Of a stretch of DNA of 64,000 nucleotides, positions 9,475 to 19,745 are shown piece by piece. Where the stretch lies: assembly GCF_009653635.1 (NCBI RefSeq), contig NZ_PPFD01000006.1:62001-126000 (forward strand). Reading direction: 5' to 3'. This stretch comes from Endozoicomonas sp. OPT23. GTDB taxonomy: Bacteria > Pseudomonadota > Gammaproteobacteria > Pseudomonadales > Endozoicomonadaceae. The translations under genes were made by a program, and so were the position numbers. How positions within the stretch are numbered: position 1 is the first letter of the stretch; each line of letters opens with the position of its first letter. The notes under the pieces are model-generated. The model was not told the DNA's origin, did no database searches, and saw nothing but the letters and a program-made list of their open reading frames with translations.

Positions 9475-10920
9475 TCAACCCCACTCGAGGTGTGAGTCAG
9501 AAATGGGCTGTTTAAGTATCTTTTTATCTTTTTTATAATCATGAGTAACTTTCCAGGGAAAGTCTTTTCCTTGTCTGGGCAAAGTAGCAGAGCCTCTCTT
9601 GACGTAACCTGCTGTCAGTGAATCAAGTACACTTTCAGAGCTGGCCTGCCCGTCATCTGCCGTAGGTATGACGGAACCGGCTTTGCGAATAGTCATCTCA
9701 TTCAACAGGCGACATACATAGTCTGTTGCAAGATCAATTTTCAACGTCCATGAACTGTTGGTATAGCCGAAAAGCATGGCTGCGTTAGGGAGGTCCTGGA
9801 GCAGCACTGCTTTATAAGTCATTTTCTTCGTTATATCGTAAGGCTTACCATCAATCGATAGTTTCATGCCGCCGATAGCCTGTAGTTTCAGGCCAGTAGC
9901 CGCAATTATGATATCTGCATCCAGCTGCTTACCTGACTTTAGCGCTATACCGTGTGCATTAAAGTTTTTGATTTCATCTGTAACTACTGATGCCTTGCCT
10001 TCATTGACTGCTTTGAACAGGTCACTGTCTGGAACCGCTGCTACTCTTTGATCCCACGGATTATAGTTCGGTGTGAAGTGCTGCATTGAATCAATGTGAG
10101 TCAGCTGTTTACGAACCTTGTTCAGAAAAAAGCGTCTCGTCAAACCTGGGAATTGTCGGCTTACCTTATAAACAAACCGTTGTAAGTGAATATTGCGAGC
10201 GCGTGCCAATCGATAGACCCACTTTTCAGGTAACAGTTGTTTCAGTGTTATAGCTATTTGATCCCTTGATGGCAGAGAATAGACATAAGAAGGAGAGCGC
10301 TGCAACATAGTAATATGAGAGGTGTCATCTGCCATACTCGGAATCAAAGTTACAGCAGTTGCTCCACTCCCTATCACAACAACTTTCTTATCTTTGTATT
10401 GCGCTCTGTCGGGCCAGTGCTGTGGGTGAATAACCTGACCTTTGAATTTATGAATATCCTGCCAGTCAGGCAGGTACCCCTGATCAAAGTTGTAATAGCC
10501 TGATGCCGATACCATGAATCGACTTTTATACAGGCACTGTTGGCCTGTTCGTTCATTAAAGGCAGTAACTGTCCAGCAGGAGTCTATAGTAGACCAATTC
10601 GCTTGTATGACTTTTATACCGTATGTTATTTGGTTTTCTATCTGAAACTTATGGGCGGTTTCAGAAATATACTGTTTTATAGAGGAACCAGATGCCAGAA
10701 CATCTGCGCCATTCCACGGATTGAAGTCAAAGCCGAATGTAAGCATATCTGAATCAGAACGAACCCCCGGGTATTTAAATAAATCCCAGGTCCCACCCAG
10801 ACTTTCACGCCGCTCAAGTATCTGAAAGCTAAGGTCAGGGCACTGATTTTTCAGTCGGCAGGCCATCCCTACTCCAGAAATACCAGCCCCGATAATCAAT
10901 ACATCCAGTACTTCACTCAT
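9475..10920 (-). CDS. FAD-dependent monooxygenase of the Baeyer-Villiger type
   Basis: The protein (481 residues) has an N-terminal FAD-binding GAGISG motif at 11-16 and the GGTWDLFKYPGVRSDSDM segment typical of this class. The Baeyer-Villiger fingerprint FxGxxxHxxxW spans residues 159-169 (FKGQVIHPQHW), and a second NADPH-binding Rossmann motif GSGATA lies at 184-189. Such enzymes insert oxygen next to a carbonyl using NADPH and O2. The substrate is unknown. It heads a two-gene operon with the alpha/beta hydrolase and is divergent from an AraC-type regulator. That arrangement suggests inducible breakdown of a ketone, steroid or alkane-derived compound. Confidence 0.88.
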   Translation of the reverse strand: MSEVLDVLIIGAGISGVGMACRLKNQCPDLSFQILERRESLGGTWDLFKYPGVRSDSDMLTFGFDFNPWNGADVLASGSSIKQYISETAHKFQIENQITYGIKVIQANWSTIDSCWTVTAFNERTGQQCLYKSRFMVSASGYYNFDQGYLPDWQDIHKFKGQVIHPQHWPDRAQYKDKKVVVIGSGATAVTLIPSMADDTSHITMLQRSPSYVYSLPSRDQIAITLKQLLPEKWVYRLARARNIHLQRFVYKVSRQFPGLTRRFFLNKVRKQLTHIDSMQHFTPNYNPWDQRVAAVPDSDLFKAVNEGKASVVTDEIKNFNAHGIALKSGKQLDADIIIAATGLKLQAIGGMKLSIDGKPYDITKKMTYKAVLLQDLPNAAMLFGYTNSSWTLKIDLATDYVCRLLNEMTIRKAGSVIPTADDGQASSESVLDSLTAGYVKRGSATLPRQGKDFPWKVTHDYKKDKKILKQPISDSHLEWG

Positions 10921-11018
10921 AAACTTGCCTTTTTATAGTTGTTTTCAGGCTTTGAAAGTTAATATTCTTCCATCGAACTTTATTGACATTACAGGACATA
11001 TGTTTGATATTTCAAGAC

Positions 11019-12053
11019 ATGAATACAATTGTAAGAGCCAGTGGCTTAAACGGATATTTGTCCCTGATGGAGTCTCTCTCTGTCGATGCAGAGCCTATTC
11101 TGGCGCATTACGGAATTGATATTAAACAGCTGTCCGATACAGAGTCATTGCTGTCTTTGGCATCAGTGATTAATGTCCTTGAAGAAAGCGCAAAATTAAC
11201 GAAACTTGAAGATTTTGGCTTACGGCTTTCAAATCATCAGAATCTTGAAGTTCTGGGCTCTATAGCCCTTGTAGTGCAAAGCGCAGATACGCTAGGTTCT
11301 GCGATAGAGCTGGCGATAAAGTATCTGCACATTCATAGTCCAGGTCTTATTCTTAGCCTTCGGGAGTCAACACTCTCGAGAAATTCCGTAGCAGTTGGTT
11401 TTACTGTCGATACCCGCCTTCCATCAAGACATCGCCAATGTTTGGAATTATGCATCAGTAATCTTTATCAGTTTATACGTGACAGTATTAATCTGCCGTT
11501 TAGTCCTCTGGCTCTTACCCTGAGCCATCACTCAGATCTGCCGATCAACAGATATAAAAAATATTTCAATTGCAAGATCATCTTTGATTTTGATAGTACG
11601 GCTCTTCATATTCCGGAAGACCTTCTTGCTGCACCCCTGAACTCTTCCAGTAGTCTGCTCCAAAACTTGGGTGAGGAATATCTGGAGAGTCGCTTTGGTT
11701 CAAAAGAAGCAACCCTATCATCTATTGTTAAGCGACTACTGTTTAAATTACTGGGGAGTCAAAATGCAAATCGTGATTATGTTTGCAGGGTGTTGTCTAT
11801 TCACCCAAAAACATTACAAAGAAGGCTGAGCGAGGAAAATGAGAGCTTTGAGAAACTTAGAGATGAAGTGCGACAGCATTTGATGGAACGATATATAAAG
11901 GAAACACGCATTTCCTTCAGTCAGCTATCGCTGATTTTGGGGTACTCAGAACAGTCGGTTATGACAAGGGCATGTAAACGCTGGTTTAAATGTTCTCCTT
12001 CAGTACTTAGAAATACCTATCGCAATCAGCAAGAGAGTCCATCAAATGAGTGA
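11019..12053 (+). CDS. AraC-family transcriptional regulator
   Basis: The protein has an N-terminal ligand-binding region of the kind found in OruR/ArgR-like and alkane-responsive AraC regulators (GIDIKQLSDTESLLSL, LEDFGLRLSNHQNLEVLG). Its C-terminal AraC helix-turn-helix pair covers about the last 100 residues (SIHPKTLQRRLSEENESF; SLILGYSEQSVMTRACKRW). I start at the ATG giving MNTIVRASG, as is usual in this group. A TTG 36 nt upstream is in frame. It is divergent from the monooxygenase-hydrolase pair across about 0.1 kb and is the obvious candidate to control it. Confidence 0.9.
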   Translation: MNTIVRASGLNGYLSLMESLSVDAEPILAHYGIDIKQLSDTESLLSLASVINVLEESAKLTKLEDFGLRLSNHQNLEVLGSIALVVQSADTLGSAIELAIKYLHIHSPGLILSLRESTLSRNSVAVGFTVDTRLPSRHRQCLELCISNLYQFIRDSINLPFSPLALTLSHHSDLPINRYKKYFNCKIIFDFDSTALHIPEDLLAAPLNSSSSLLQNLGEEYLESRFGSKEATLSSIVKRLLFKLLGSQNANRDYVCRVLSIHPKTLQRRLSEENESFEKLRDEVRQHLMERYIKETRISFSQLSLILGYSEQSVMTRACKRWFKCSPSVLRNTYRNQQESPSNE

Positions 12054-12087
12054 CTTATTCTATCCATGCTATTGAAGTTTGTCACAG

Positions 12088-12120
12088 ATAAAAAAATACC
12101 CGGATTTTCACGGGTATTTA
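12088..12120 (-). terminator. Rho-independent terminator of the membrane-protein gene
   Basis: AAATACCCG pairs with CGGGTATTT over an 8-nt loop. Read leftward, the stem is followed by a seven-T run, so it mainly ends the leftward gene at 12146. It could also stop the AraC gene from the other side. Confidence 0.8.
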
Positions 12121-12145
12121 CTGGAATCAAAATTTGTCGGTTCTA

Positions 12146-12745
12146 TCAGTCTATTTGCAGCTGCTTTGGCTTCTGGTTAATCATATTAAACAGCATATGC
12201 ACCAGCATCAGCGTGATAGCCAGAATAACCAGATAGCTGATGGCGATAACGATGGCTGTTGCTGAGAAATTCAAGGTTTTAGCCACGCCAAGTACAACAG
12301 GGAAGACCCAGGAAACCACGGAAACGGTTCCTATCGTCAGCATGGAGCGTATCTCAGTGAGACTCAAGCTGACCAACAGATTTTTACCAATACTGCGTTT
12401 GATCACAGGCATCAGTTTACGGTGAATCATCACACCATTGAGTGAGAGCACGGTGACGATAAAGGTTTTAGCCCAGACTTTCTGGTTGTACAGATACTCT
12501 GGTGTATAGAGGTAGTAGTAAAGTACGAATAAAAGCCCTGATACCCAGAGAATGACCAGACCGGCCAGTACCAGTTTGGAGACAAACTCCAGAAACTGAT
12601 AACGCTCTTCGGATACCGTTTCGGAGCGGAAATAACGGACAATAAAGAGATCCAGTATCCATGCACCACCGAGACCAAATGCCAATCCTGCAAGGTGGGT
12701 AAAGGTTATCAGTGACTTTAGATTGGTGATATTTAACAGTTCCAT
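12146..12745 (-). CDS. Small integral membrane protein of unknown function
   Basis: I do not assign this 199-residue protein to a named family. It shows about five hydrophobic membrane segments, roughly at residues 10-32, 52-80, 90-107, 128-155 and 158-185. A conserved-looking THLAGLAFGLGGAWILD lies in the first and basic loops lie between. Its general look is similar to small CopD-like or DUF2214-like membrane proteins, but this is not certain. It is a single-gene unit with its own terminator, divergent from the peptide transporter operon. Confidence 0.7.
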   Translation of the reverse strand: MELLNITNLKSLITFTHLAGLAFGLGGAWILDLFIVRYFRSETVSEERYQFLEFVSKLVLAGLVILWVSGLLFVLYYYLYTPEYLYNQKVWAKTFIVTVLSLNGVMIHRKLMPVIKRSIGKNLLVSLSLTEIRSMLTIGTVSVVSWVFPVVLGVAKTLNFSATAIVIAISYLVILAITLMLVHMLFNMINQKPKQLQID

Positions 12746-12967
12746 TGTAAAGCAATCTTCCTTGTTTATGTCAGAAGGTACATGTTCTCTGTACCCTGTT
12801 ACAGCCGTTATAAACGTCAGTGATTGGACAATATCACAGCAAAGTACCAGCTTGAATTTGTTCAGTTTAAAAACATACTAAAGTACTAGTTCGTTTTACG
12901 TATCGTTAAAGCATGGAGTTCTGGATTACGATAAATAGAGACAGTTTCCTCAATTCAGACGCTATCT

Positions 12968-14785
12968 ATGGCTTGCTCTCTTAATCGCACATTCCTCATA
13001 GTTGCTTTACTACTAGTGCTTCAACTGGTTCTTCTATCTGAAACAGCTCTTGCAGCTGAATCTCATGCGCGTTCATTGTATGACCAGCCTAAATATCCTC
13101 AGGACTTCAAATACTTTGATTATGTAAACCCGGAAGCTCCCAGAAATGGTGCTGTGAGAGTGGCTGTTCTTGGTAATTTTAATACGTTTAACTTATTTTC
13201 ACCCAAAGGGATTCCTGCGGCGGTTAGCGGTTACCTTTATGACAGCTTAATGGCACGAAGTAAGGATGAGCCCACAAGCATTTATCCGCTGATAGCCAGC
13301 TCTATCGAATACCCGGATGATGATAGCTGGGTTGCCTTTCGTATTAATGGGAAAGCACGATTCAGTGATGGTAGCCCTATTACTGCAGATGATGTCGCTT
13401 TTACGTTTGAACAGTATCGATCGTCAGAATTATCCAGTTACCAGCATAAATTGCAGGGTGTCGAGAAGATCTCGGTTGTTAAGGGAGGGAACGCTAAAGA
13501 AGACTCAGTTCGTTTTGACTTCAATAGTGAACGATCAAGAGAATTACCCTTTACTATCGCGACACTCTCTATTCTTCCCCGTCACTATTGGCAGCAGCTT
13601 GATACGGACGCTGCAGACCTTAGCATTCCTGTCAGTTCCGGACCTTATATCATCAGGAAGTTTGAGGTTGGCAAGGTTGTCTGGCTTGAAAGGCAGCGAA
13701 ATTATTGGGCCGCAGAACTACCGGTTAATATTGGCCGACATAATTTCAAAACAGTTAAACAGATTTACTACCGTAACTCGACGGTGTCATTACAGGCCTT
13801 TTTAGCCAATGAGTATGACCTGAGGCTGGAAAATCTCGCCAAGAACTGGCAATACGGCTATGAAGGACCAGAGTTAAGTTCAGGTCGAGTTCTGAAGCTA
13901 AACTATCCTAGAAAAACTTTTCAGGTTCAGGCTTTTATCTTTAACACACGGCGAGAAAAATTCCGTCAGCGCGAAGTCCGGGAAGCAATTAGCTATGGCT
14001 ATGATGCCCGCTGGATCAATAAACACCTTCTGTACGATGCCTATCGACAGCCGGAAAGCTTATTTGCATTGTCTGAGTATGGACAGCGTGGCTTGCCATC
14101 AGACGCTGAAGAAAAGCTGCTTGCACCCTTTCGTACTCAATTACCTGCTGAACTCTTCCAGCAGGCCTGGCAGCCAATGACCAGTAGCGGCTCAGGTTAT
14201 ATACGAAAGGCCTTGAGTAAGGCTGATCGATTATTGTCTAAGGCCGGTTGGGTGAGATCTGGTACGCAACGGAAAAATCGTAAAACTGGCACTCTACTGG
14301 ACTTTGAGCTTTTATTGGCTGTGCCTGAACAAGAAAGAGTCGCTATCCCTTTCAGTAAAAATTTGCAGCAGTTAGGTATCAATATGCGCATTACTGCTGT
14401 CGATATTTCCCAGTATGTCCAGAGAGTACGGGATAAGGATTATGACATGCTGCTGAGATCCCTGGTGCACCCGGCCATTCCCGGGCAGGAACAATGGGAG
14501 TATTGGCACAGCAGTAATGTCAATAATCATGGCAGCCAGAACCTGGCAGGTGTAAGTAATCCTGTGGTTGATACGGCGCTGGAGCAACTGTCCAAAGCAG
14601 AGAGCTATCCACAGTTGATTACGGCGACTCGTGCTCTTGATCGTGTGCTGCTTTGGGAATACTACACTATTCCACAGCTATACGGGCCATACTGGCGGGT
14701 TGCGTATCGCAGTCAGTTCAACCACCCTGAAGTTAAGGCGCTCTTTGGCTCGGTGGACTTCAGTCTCTGGTGGCAAAAGGATTAA
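12968..14785 (+). CDS. yejA: Periplasmic peptide-binding protein, YejA-like (first of three paralogues)
   Basis: This is an extracellular solute-binding protein of family 5 (605 residues) related to YejA, which delivers peptides such as microcin C to the YejBEF importer. It has a signal peptide (hydrophobic to about 24, TALA cleavage near 29), the entry motif FKYFDYVNPEAPRNG, and the family segment GKARFSDGSPITADDVAFTF. The C-terminal signature RALDRVLLWEYYTIPQ is also present. It is the most divergent of three tandem copies: VNPDAPKGG has become VNPEAPRNG here. The next gene starts 3 nt after its stop. Confidence 0.92.
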   Translation: MACSLNRTFLIVALLLVLQLVLLSETALAAESHARSLYDQPKYPQDFKYFDYVNPEAPRNGAVRVAVLGNFNTFNLFSPKGIPAAVSGYLYDSLMARSKDEPTSIYPLIASSIEYPDDDSWVAFRINGKARFSDGSPITADDVAFTFEQYRSSELSSYQHKLQGVEKISVVKGGNAKEDSVRFDFNSERSRELPFTIATLSILPRHYWQQLDTDAADLSIPVSSGPYIIRKFEVGKVVWLERQRNYWAAELPVNIGRHNFKTVKQIYYRNSTVSLQAFLANEYDLRLENLAKNWQYGYEGPELSSGRVLKLNYPRKTFQVQAFIFNTRREKFRQREVREAISYGYDARWINKHLLYDAYRQPESLFALSEYGQRGLPSDAEEKLLAPFRTQLPAELFQQAWQPMTSSGSGYIRKALSKADRLLSKAGWVRSGTQRKNRKTGTLLDFELLLAVPEQERVAIPFSKNLQQLGINMRITAVDISQYVQRVRDKDYDMLLRSLVHPAIPGQEQWEYWHSSNVNNHGSQNLAGVSNPVVDTALEQLSKAESYPQLITATRALDRVLLWEYYTIPQLYGPYWRVAYRSQFNHPEVKALFGSVDFSLWWQKD

Positions 14786-14788
14786 ATA

Positions 14789-16567
14789 ATGAAACGATCA
14801 GTGTATCTCTTGCTGGCTTTCCTGGCTGCCAGCCATACTCTGGAGTCTGTCAATGCTGCAGAGCTTGTTCACGGGATCATCCGCTATGGAACCCCCAAAT
14901 ATAAGGAAGGGTTTCATCACTTTGAATATGTAAACCCTGCAGCCCCTAAAGGAGGTGTATTCAGGCAGTCTGTCATTGGCCAGTTTGATTCGACAAACCC
15001 CTATATTGACCGGGGACTGGCGGCAGCTGGCAGTAACTACAGATTTGACTCCCTGTTGCAACGTTCATGGGATGAACCGTTGACAAAATACGGCCTGATC
15101 GCAGAAAAAATAGAACAGGATCCTGATAATAACTGGGTGGCTTTCCATATAAACCCTAAGGCTCGATTTCATGATGGCAGCCCTGTGACGGCTGAAGATG
15201 TAAAATTCAGCTTTGACAGTCTGCGCCGTGAAGGTTCGGCTTTTTACCGGCATTTTTTTCGAGATATAGATTATGCCGAAGTGACCTCTTCACGCAGGGT
15301 GCTATTCAAGTTTGTTCATAACAAGAACCTTGAGCTGGCTCTGATTATGGGGCAGATGCCGGTTTTCTCCAGACAATTCGCCAAGAAGAGTTCCTTTGGT
15401 GAACCCGGAATTGCCAACCTTATGGGCAGTGGGCCTTATAAAGTTGCGAAGGTTATTCCCGGACGATCCATTCATTATGAAAGAAATGCCGACTATTGGG
15501 GCAAGGATTTACCGGTAAATCGTGGCCGTTATAATTTTGATAAGCTGGTATTTGAGTATTACAAAGATGCGACAGTAGCCATGGAGGGGTTATTCAATAA
15601 AGAATATGATGTAAGAATCATAACTGACCCTTCTATATGGAATTCCAAACTGACTCCTAATGAGTTGTCAAAGTACGGCTTAAAACAGTCACTTTTCATT
15701 AATGGTAATCCTCAGTCACTCAATATTACCTTTAACAACCGCTCCCGTTTTCTCTCGAGCCCCGATGTCAGGGAAAGTCTGGGCTATGCAATGGATTTTG
15801 AGTTTGTTAATCAAAAATTCTATCGAGGTATGTATGTCAGGGCGCACAGTTTCTTTGCCGGAACGGCACTGGCTTCATGGGGGCTTCCTGATAACGAGGA
15901 GTTAAGATGGCTGAATCCATGGAAAAGTAAATTACCGACTGAATTATTTTCTGAAACCTTTGTGGTGCCAGGCAGCCGTATTGGTGTTGGAGACCGCATA
16001 AAACGAGGAAAAGCGCTCAGGTTGTTGAAACAGGCGGGTTGGCATATCAAGAGCAACCAACAGGTGAATCGAAAGGGTGAGAATCTTGAGCTTAATGCCA
16101 TGGTGACCACCCTTGATCATGAAAAACTGATGCTGGCTTTCAAGCAAGGCCTTAAATATCTGGGCGTTGAGTTACACGTTCAAAGAGTCGATCCACTGCA
16201 ATATATTGAACGGGTAAGAGAGTTTGATTTTGATATTATCCTGAGCACTCAATACCACACACTTTCTCCCGGTACCGAGCAAGAGTCTCTATGGGGTTCA
16301 GAAACAGCGAACCAGAAAGGCAGCAAGAACTATGCCGGGGTTCAGTCAGAAGTAGTAGACGACCTGGTTAATCGAATACCTGAAGCGAAAACCAGAGCGG
16401 AGCAACTTTCCATGATTCGTGCCCTTGATCGGGTTCTACTCTGGGGTTACTACTCCCTGCCCCTCCGTTACCTGCCAAAATGGGTCATTATCCATCGGGA
16501 TAATCTTCGCTATCCTGACCACCCTGCTCCTTATGCGCTGGACTTTTCGGCGTGGTGGGCTGAATAA
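14789..16567 (+). CDS. yejA: Periplasmic peptide-binding protein, YejA-like (second paralogue)
   Basis: This second family 5 binding protein (592 residues) has a signal peptide ending near Ala23. It carries the same ordered motifs as its neighbours: FHHFEYVNPAAPKGG, NPKARFHDGSPVTAEDV and RALDRVLLWGYYSLP. Overall length and domain order match YejA. An AGGAT ribosome binding site lies within the end of the upstream gene, so translation is likely coupled. Different ligand-facing residues among the three copies suggest different peptide preferences, which the sequence alone cannot define. Confidence 0.92.
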   Translation: MKRSVYLLLAFLAASHTLESVNAAELVHGIIRYGTPKYKEGFHHFEYVNPAAPKGGVFRQSVIGQFDSTNPYIDRGLAAAGSNYRFDSLLQRSWDEPLTKYGLIAEKIEQDPDNNWVAFHINPKARFHDGSPVTAEDVKFSFDSLRREGSAFYRHFFRDIDYAEVTSSRRVLFKFVHNKNLELALIMGQMPVFSRQFAKKSSFGEPGIANLMGSGPYKVAKVIPGRSIHYERNADYWGKDLPVNRGRYNFDKLVFEYYKDATVAMEGLFNKEYDVRIITDPSIWNSKLTPNELSKYGLKQSLFINGNPQSLNITFNNRSRFLSSPDVRESLGYAMDFEFVNQKFYRGMYVRAHSFFAGTALASWGLPDNEELRWLNPWKSKLPTELFSETFVVPGSRIGVGDRIKRGKALRLLKQAGWHIKSNQQVNRKGENLELNAMVTTLDHEKLMLAFKQGLKYLGVELHVQRVDPLQYIERVREFDFDIILSTQYHTLSPGTEQESLWGSETANQKGSKNYAGVQSEVVDDLVNRIPEAKTRAEQLSMIRALDRVLLWGYYSLPLRYLPKWVIIHRDNLRYPDHPAPYALDFSAWWAE

Positions 16568-16665
16568 TAGGAATTAAGTCGAAATAAGGATTATTTTGGC
16601 TGGAAGCTCTTTTTTTGTATCGCTTCTATATTAATCAGCTCCCAATGGATGTAATGGCAGGTTCC

Positions 16666-18627
16666 ATGATAACAACAAGATTTTTACGTCTGCTGACTTC
16701 GTTGCTCTTCTTCACCGCTTCGACTGCGCTATTTGCTGACCGGTTGCCAACCGAATTAAGGCAGGCCTCGTTGTCGCTCCACGGTGAAAGTAAATACCCA
16801 GCCAATTTTAAGCATTTTGACTATGTAAACCCCGACGCCCCTAAAGGTGGCACACTGCAGCAGGCCAGTGTTGGGACTTTTGACAGTCTGAACGCTTATA
16901 TTGAGAAAGGTACGTCTGCTGCCGGCCTGGATCTTCTGTACGACACTCTTATGGTGAACAGTGCCGATGAGCCGTTCTCTATGTATCCACTGATTGCCCA
17001 GCTGGCTGAACCGGCTGAAGATAACAGTGAGATAACCTTCCATCTCAACCCCAAAGCACGTTTTCATGATGGTTCACCTATAACGGCACAGGATGTGGTA
17101 TTCACCTTTAACATTCTCAGAAACAAGGCTTCACCCTTCTATCGTACTTACTATAAAGATATAAAAACGGTTGAAGCGCTGTCGAAACTCAGTGTGCGAT
17201 TTATCTTCACCAGAAACGATAACCCTGAATTGCCATTGATTATTTCCCAGCTACCGGTATTCCCGGAGCATTTCTGGCAAAAGCCGGAAAATGATTTTGA
17301 GGCGGGAAATATGACCTTTCCTCTGGCTAATGGGCCTTACCGGGTGCTTTCGGCTGAGTCTGGTCGTGAGGTTGTTTATGAACGGGTTAAGGATTACTGG
17401 GCGAAAGACCTGCCGGTAAACAAGGGACGGCACAACTTTGACCTGCTGAAGTACGACTATTACCGTGATGCCAATGTTGCTCTGCAAGCACTTAAAGCGG
17501 GTGAGTACGACCTGCACCTAGAGTACATTGCAAAAAACTGGGCGACGGCTTATGACATACCGGCTGTTGATGAGGGTTTGCTGGTCAAGGAAGTTATCCC
17601 CTCGAAGTCACCGGAAGGTATGCAGGGTTTTGTTTACAACCTGAGAAAGGATAAATTCAAGGACAGTAATGTTCGCAGGGCATTGAGTTACGCCATGGAC
17701 TTTGAGTGGTTAAACAGAAACCTGTTCTACAGCAGTTACCTGAGAACAAAAAGCTATTTTGAAAATTCGGACATGAAGGCGACAGGTATTCCGTCCGGAA
17801 AAGAACTGGAGTTGCTTGAACCATGGCGAGATCAATTACCAGCAGAACTTTTTACTGACGAATATACCCTCCCGAAAACCGATGGCAGCGGCCGTATCAG
17901 AAACCAGCTGAGTCAGGCACTGGAATTGATGAAAAAAGCTGGCTGGTCTTTGGAGTCAGGCAAACTGCAGAAAAATGGCGAACCTTTTGAGTTTGAAATT
18001 CTGCTGTTCAACAGTGGTATGGAAAAAGTAGTACTTCCCTTTAAGAAAAATCTTGAGACCATGGGCGTTACCGTCACCATGCGTATGGTGGATATCTCTC
18101 AATACATTAACCGTATGCGTAGCTTCGACTACGATATGGTAGTGACCCGTTATGGCCAGTCCAGCACTCCGGGTAACGAGCAGCGGGAATACTGGGGCAG
18201 CAGTTCAGCAGACCAGTCTGGCAGCCGTAACTATATTGGACTTAAGAGCCCCGCCGTTGATGCCATGATTGATCAACTTGTTCAGGCCAAGACCAGGGAA
18301 GACCTGATAGTAGCCGCAAGAGCACTGGATCGGGTATTGCTCTGGGGCAACTACATGATTCCTCAGTGGTATTACCCTTACCATCGAGTGGCTTACTGGA
18401 AACCCGTTAACTACCCAAGATTAAAACCGGGACAAGAGCCACTTTATCGCTTTGACTTGCAAACCTGGTGGCGTGATCCGGTAGAAGAAAACCAGTTTGT
18501 TCAGGAGCAGCGCAAGGATAAAGAAAAAGGCAATGTCATACTGTCCTCTCTGGTGGCTATCTTCTTTCTTGTCTTTGTTGTGGGCTGGTATATACGACGC
18601 AAGAAACAGGTAGAAAAACTTTTATAA
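16666..18627 (+). CDS. yejA: Peptide-binding protein, YejA-like (third paralogue) with C-terminal membrane anchor
   Basis: This third family 5 binding protein is 653 residues long from the chosen ATG, which has GGCAGG upstream and yields a clean signal peptide (ALFA|D at 24). TTG and ATG codons further upstream remain possible. It has FKHFDYVNPDAPKGG, NPKARFHDGSPITAQDV and RALDRVLLWGNYMIPQ. Unlike the other two it continues past the binding domain into a charged linker, a hydrophobic helix at about 623-642 and a basic tail RRKKQ. This predicts anchoring to the inner membrane with the tail in the cytoplasm. It directly precedes yejB and is probably the canonical partner of the permease. Confidence 0.92.
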   Translation: MITTRFLRLLTSLLFFTASTALFADRLPTELRQASLSLHGESKYPANFKHFDYVNPDAPKGGTLQQASVGTFDSLNAYIEKGTSAAGLDLLYDTLMVNSADEPFSMYPLIAQLAEPAEDNSEITFHLNPKARFHDGSPITAQDVVFTFNILRNKASPFYRTYYKDIKTVEALSKLSVRFIFTRNDNPELPLIISQLPVFPEHFWQKPENDFEAGNMTFPLANGPYRVLSAESGREVVYERVKDYWAKDLPVNKGRHNFDLLKYDYYRDANVALQALKAGEYDLHLEYIAKNWATAYDIPAVDEGLLVKEVIPSKSPEGMQGFVYNLRKDKFKDSNVRRALSYAMDFEWLNRNLFYSSYLRTKSYFENSDMKATGIPSGKELELLEPWRDQLPAELFTDEYTLPKTDGSGRIRNQLSQALELMKKAGWSLESGKLQKNGEPFEFEILLFNSGMEKVVLPFKKNLETMGVTVTMRMVDISQYINRMRSFDYDMVVTRYGQSSTPGNEQREYWGSSSADQSGSRNYIGLKSPAVDAMIDQLVQAKTREDLIVAARALDRVLLWGNYMIPQWYYPYHRVAYWKPVNYPRLKPGQEPLYRFDLQTWWRDPVEENQFVQEQRKDKEKGNVILSSLVAIFFLVFVVGWYIRRKKQVEKLL

Positions 18628-18654
18628 ATTCAAACAGGCAGGATTTTCATTGCT

Positions 18655-19743
18655 ATGACCAGCTATATCATTCGACGCCTGTTGCTGATGATTCCAACCC
18701 TGTTTGGCATCATGCTGCTCAACTTTGTTATTGTTCAGGCTGCACCGGGCGGTCCGGTGGAGCAGATGATTGCCAAACTGGAAGGGTTTGATGTTAGTGC
18801 CACCAGCCGAATCAGCGGTGGTGGCAATGCCGAAATTCAGCAGTTCAGTATGGATGAAACCGGAGAGTATCGAGGTCGTAGAGGTCTTGACCCTGAACTG
18901 GTCAAAGACATTGAAAAACTGTACGGCTTTGATAAGCCTGCCACTGAACGTTTCTTTATGATGGTAGGCAACTATCTCAAGCTGGACTTTGGTGATTCTT
19001 TCTTTCGTGATGCCAGTGTGATTGATCTGATTAAGGAAAAACTACCAGTCTCCATATCGCTCGGACTCTGGAGTACTCTGTTGATCTACCTGATCTCTAT
19101 TCCCATGGGGATTCGTAAAGCCCTGAAGCATGGCAGTCGCTTTGATATCTGGACCAGTGCGATTATCACTACTGGTTATGCTATTCCCAGTTTTCTGCTG
19201 GCGATACTGCTTATTGTTCTTTTTGCCGGTGGCAGTTACTGGAATATCTTTCCTCTGCGGGGTTTAACTTCTGATAACTTTGACCAGCTCAGTTTTGCCG
19301 GTCAGATGCTGGATTATGCCTGGCACCTGATACTGCCCATTATCTGTATTGTTATTGGTGGCTTTGCCACTCTGACCATGCTGACCAAAAACTCCTTTCT
19401 TGACGAGATTCATCGTCAATATGTTCAGACAGCCCGAGCCAAAGGTTTGAACGACACTCAGGTGTTGTACGGGCATGTTTTCAGAAACGCCATGCTACTG
19501 GTGATTTCCGGCTTTCCTGCTGCCTTGATCGGTATTCTCTTTACTAACTCGTTGCTGATAGAAATTATTTTTTCGCTGGATGGTCTCGGACTGCTCGGTT
19601 ATGAAGCTGCCATTAATCGGGACTATCCAGTGGTGTTCGGATCGCTGTTTATCTTCACCGTGATCGGTATGCTAGTGAAACTGCTGGGTGATATGACCTA
19701 TATGCTGGTTGACCCCCGCATCGACTTTGAAGCAAGGGCCTAG
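18655..19743 (+). CDS. yejB: Peptide ABC transporter permease YejB
   Basis: YejB is one of the two membrane subunits of the peptide/microcin C importer. The 362-residue protein starts [24 protein letters not shown], the standard DppB/OppB-type first helix. It has an extracytoplasmic insertion of about 80 residues containing [19 protein letters not shown], typical of YejB. The EAA-type loop [17 protein letters not shown] contacts the ATPase. It lies 27 nt downstream of the third binding-protein gene and 2 nt before yejE. Confidence 0.96.
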   Translation: MTSYIIRRLLLMIPTLFGIMLLNFVIVQAAPGGPVEQMIAKLEGFDVSATSRISGGGNAEIQQFSMDETGEYRGRRGLDPELVKDIEKLYGFDKPATERFFMMVGNYLKLDFGDSFFRDASVIDLIKEKLPVSISLGLWSTLLIYLISIPMGIRKALKHGSRFDIWTSAIITTGYAIPSFLLAILLIVLFAGGSYWNIFPLRGLTSDNFDQLSFAGQMLDYAWHLILPIICIVIGGFATLTMLTKNSFLDEIHRQYVQTARAKGLNDTQVLYGHVFRNAMLLVISGFPAALIGILFTNSLLIEIIFSLDGLGLLGYEAAINRDYPVVFGSLFIFTVIGMLVKLLGDMTYMLVDPRIDFEARA

Positions 19744-19745
19744 TA

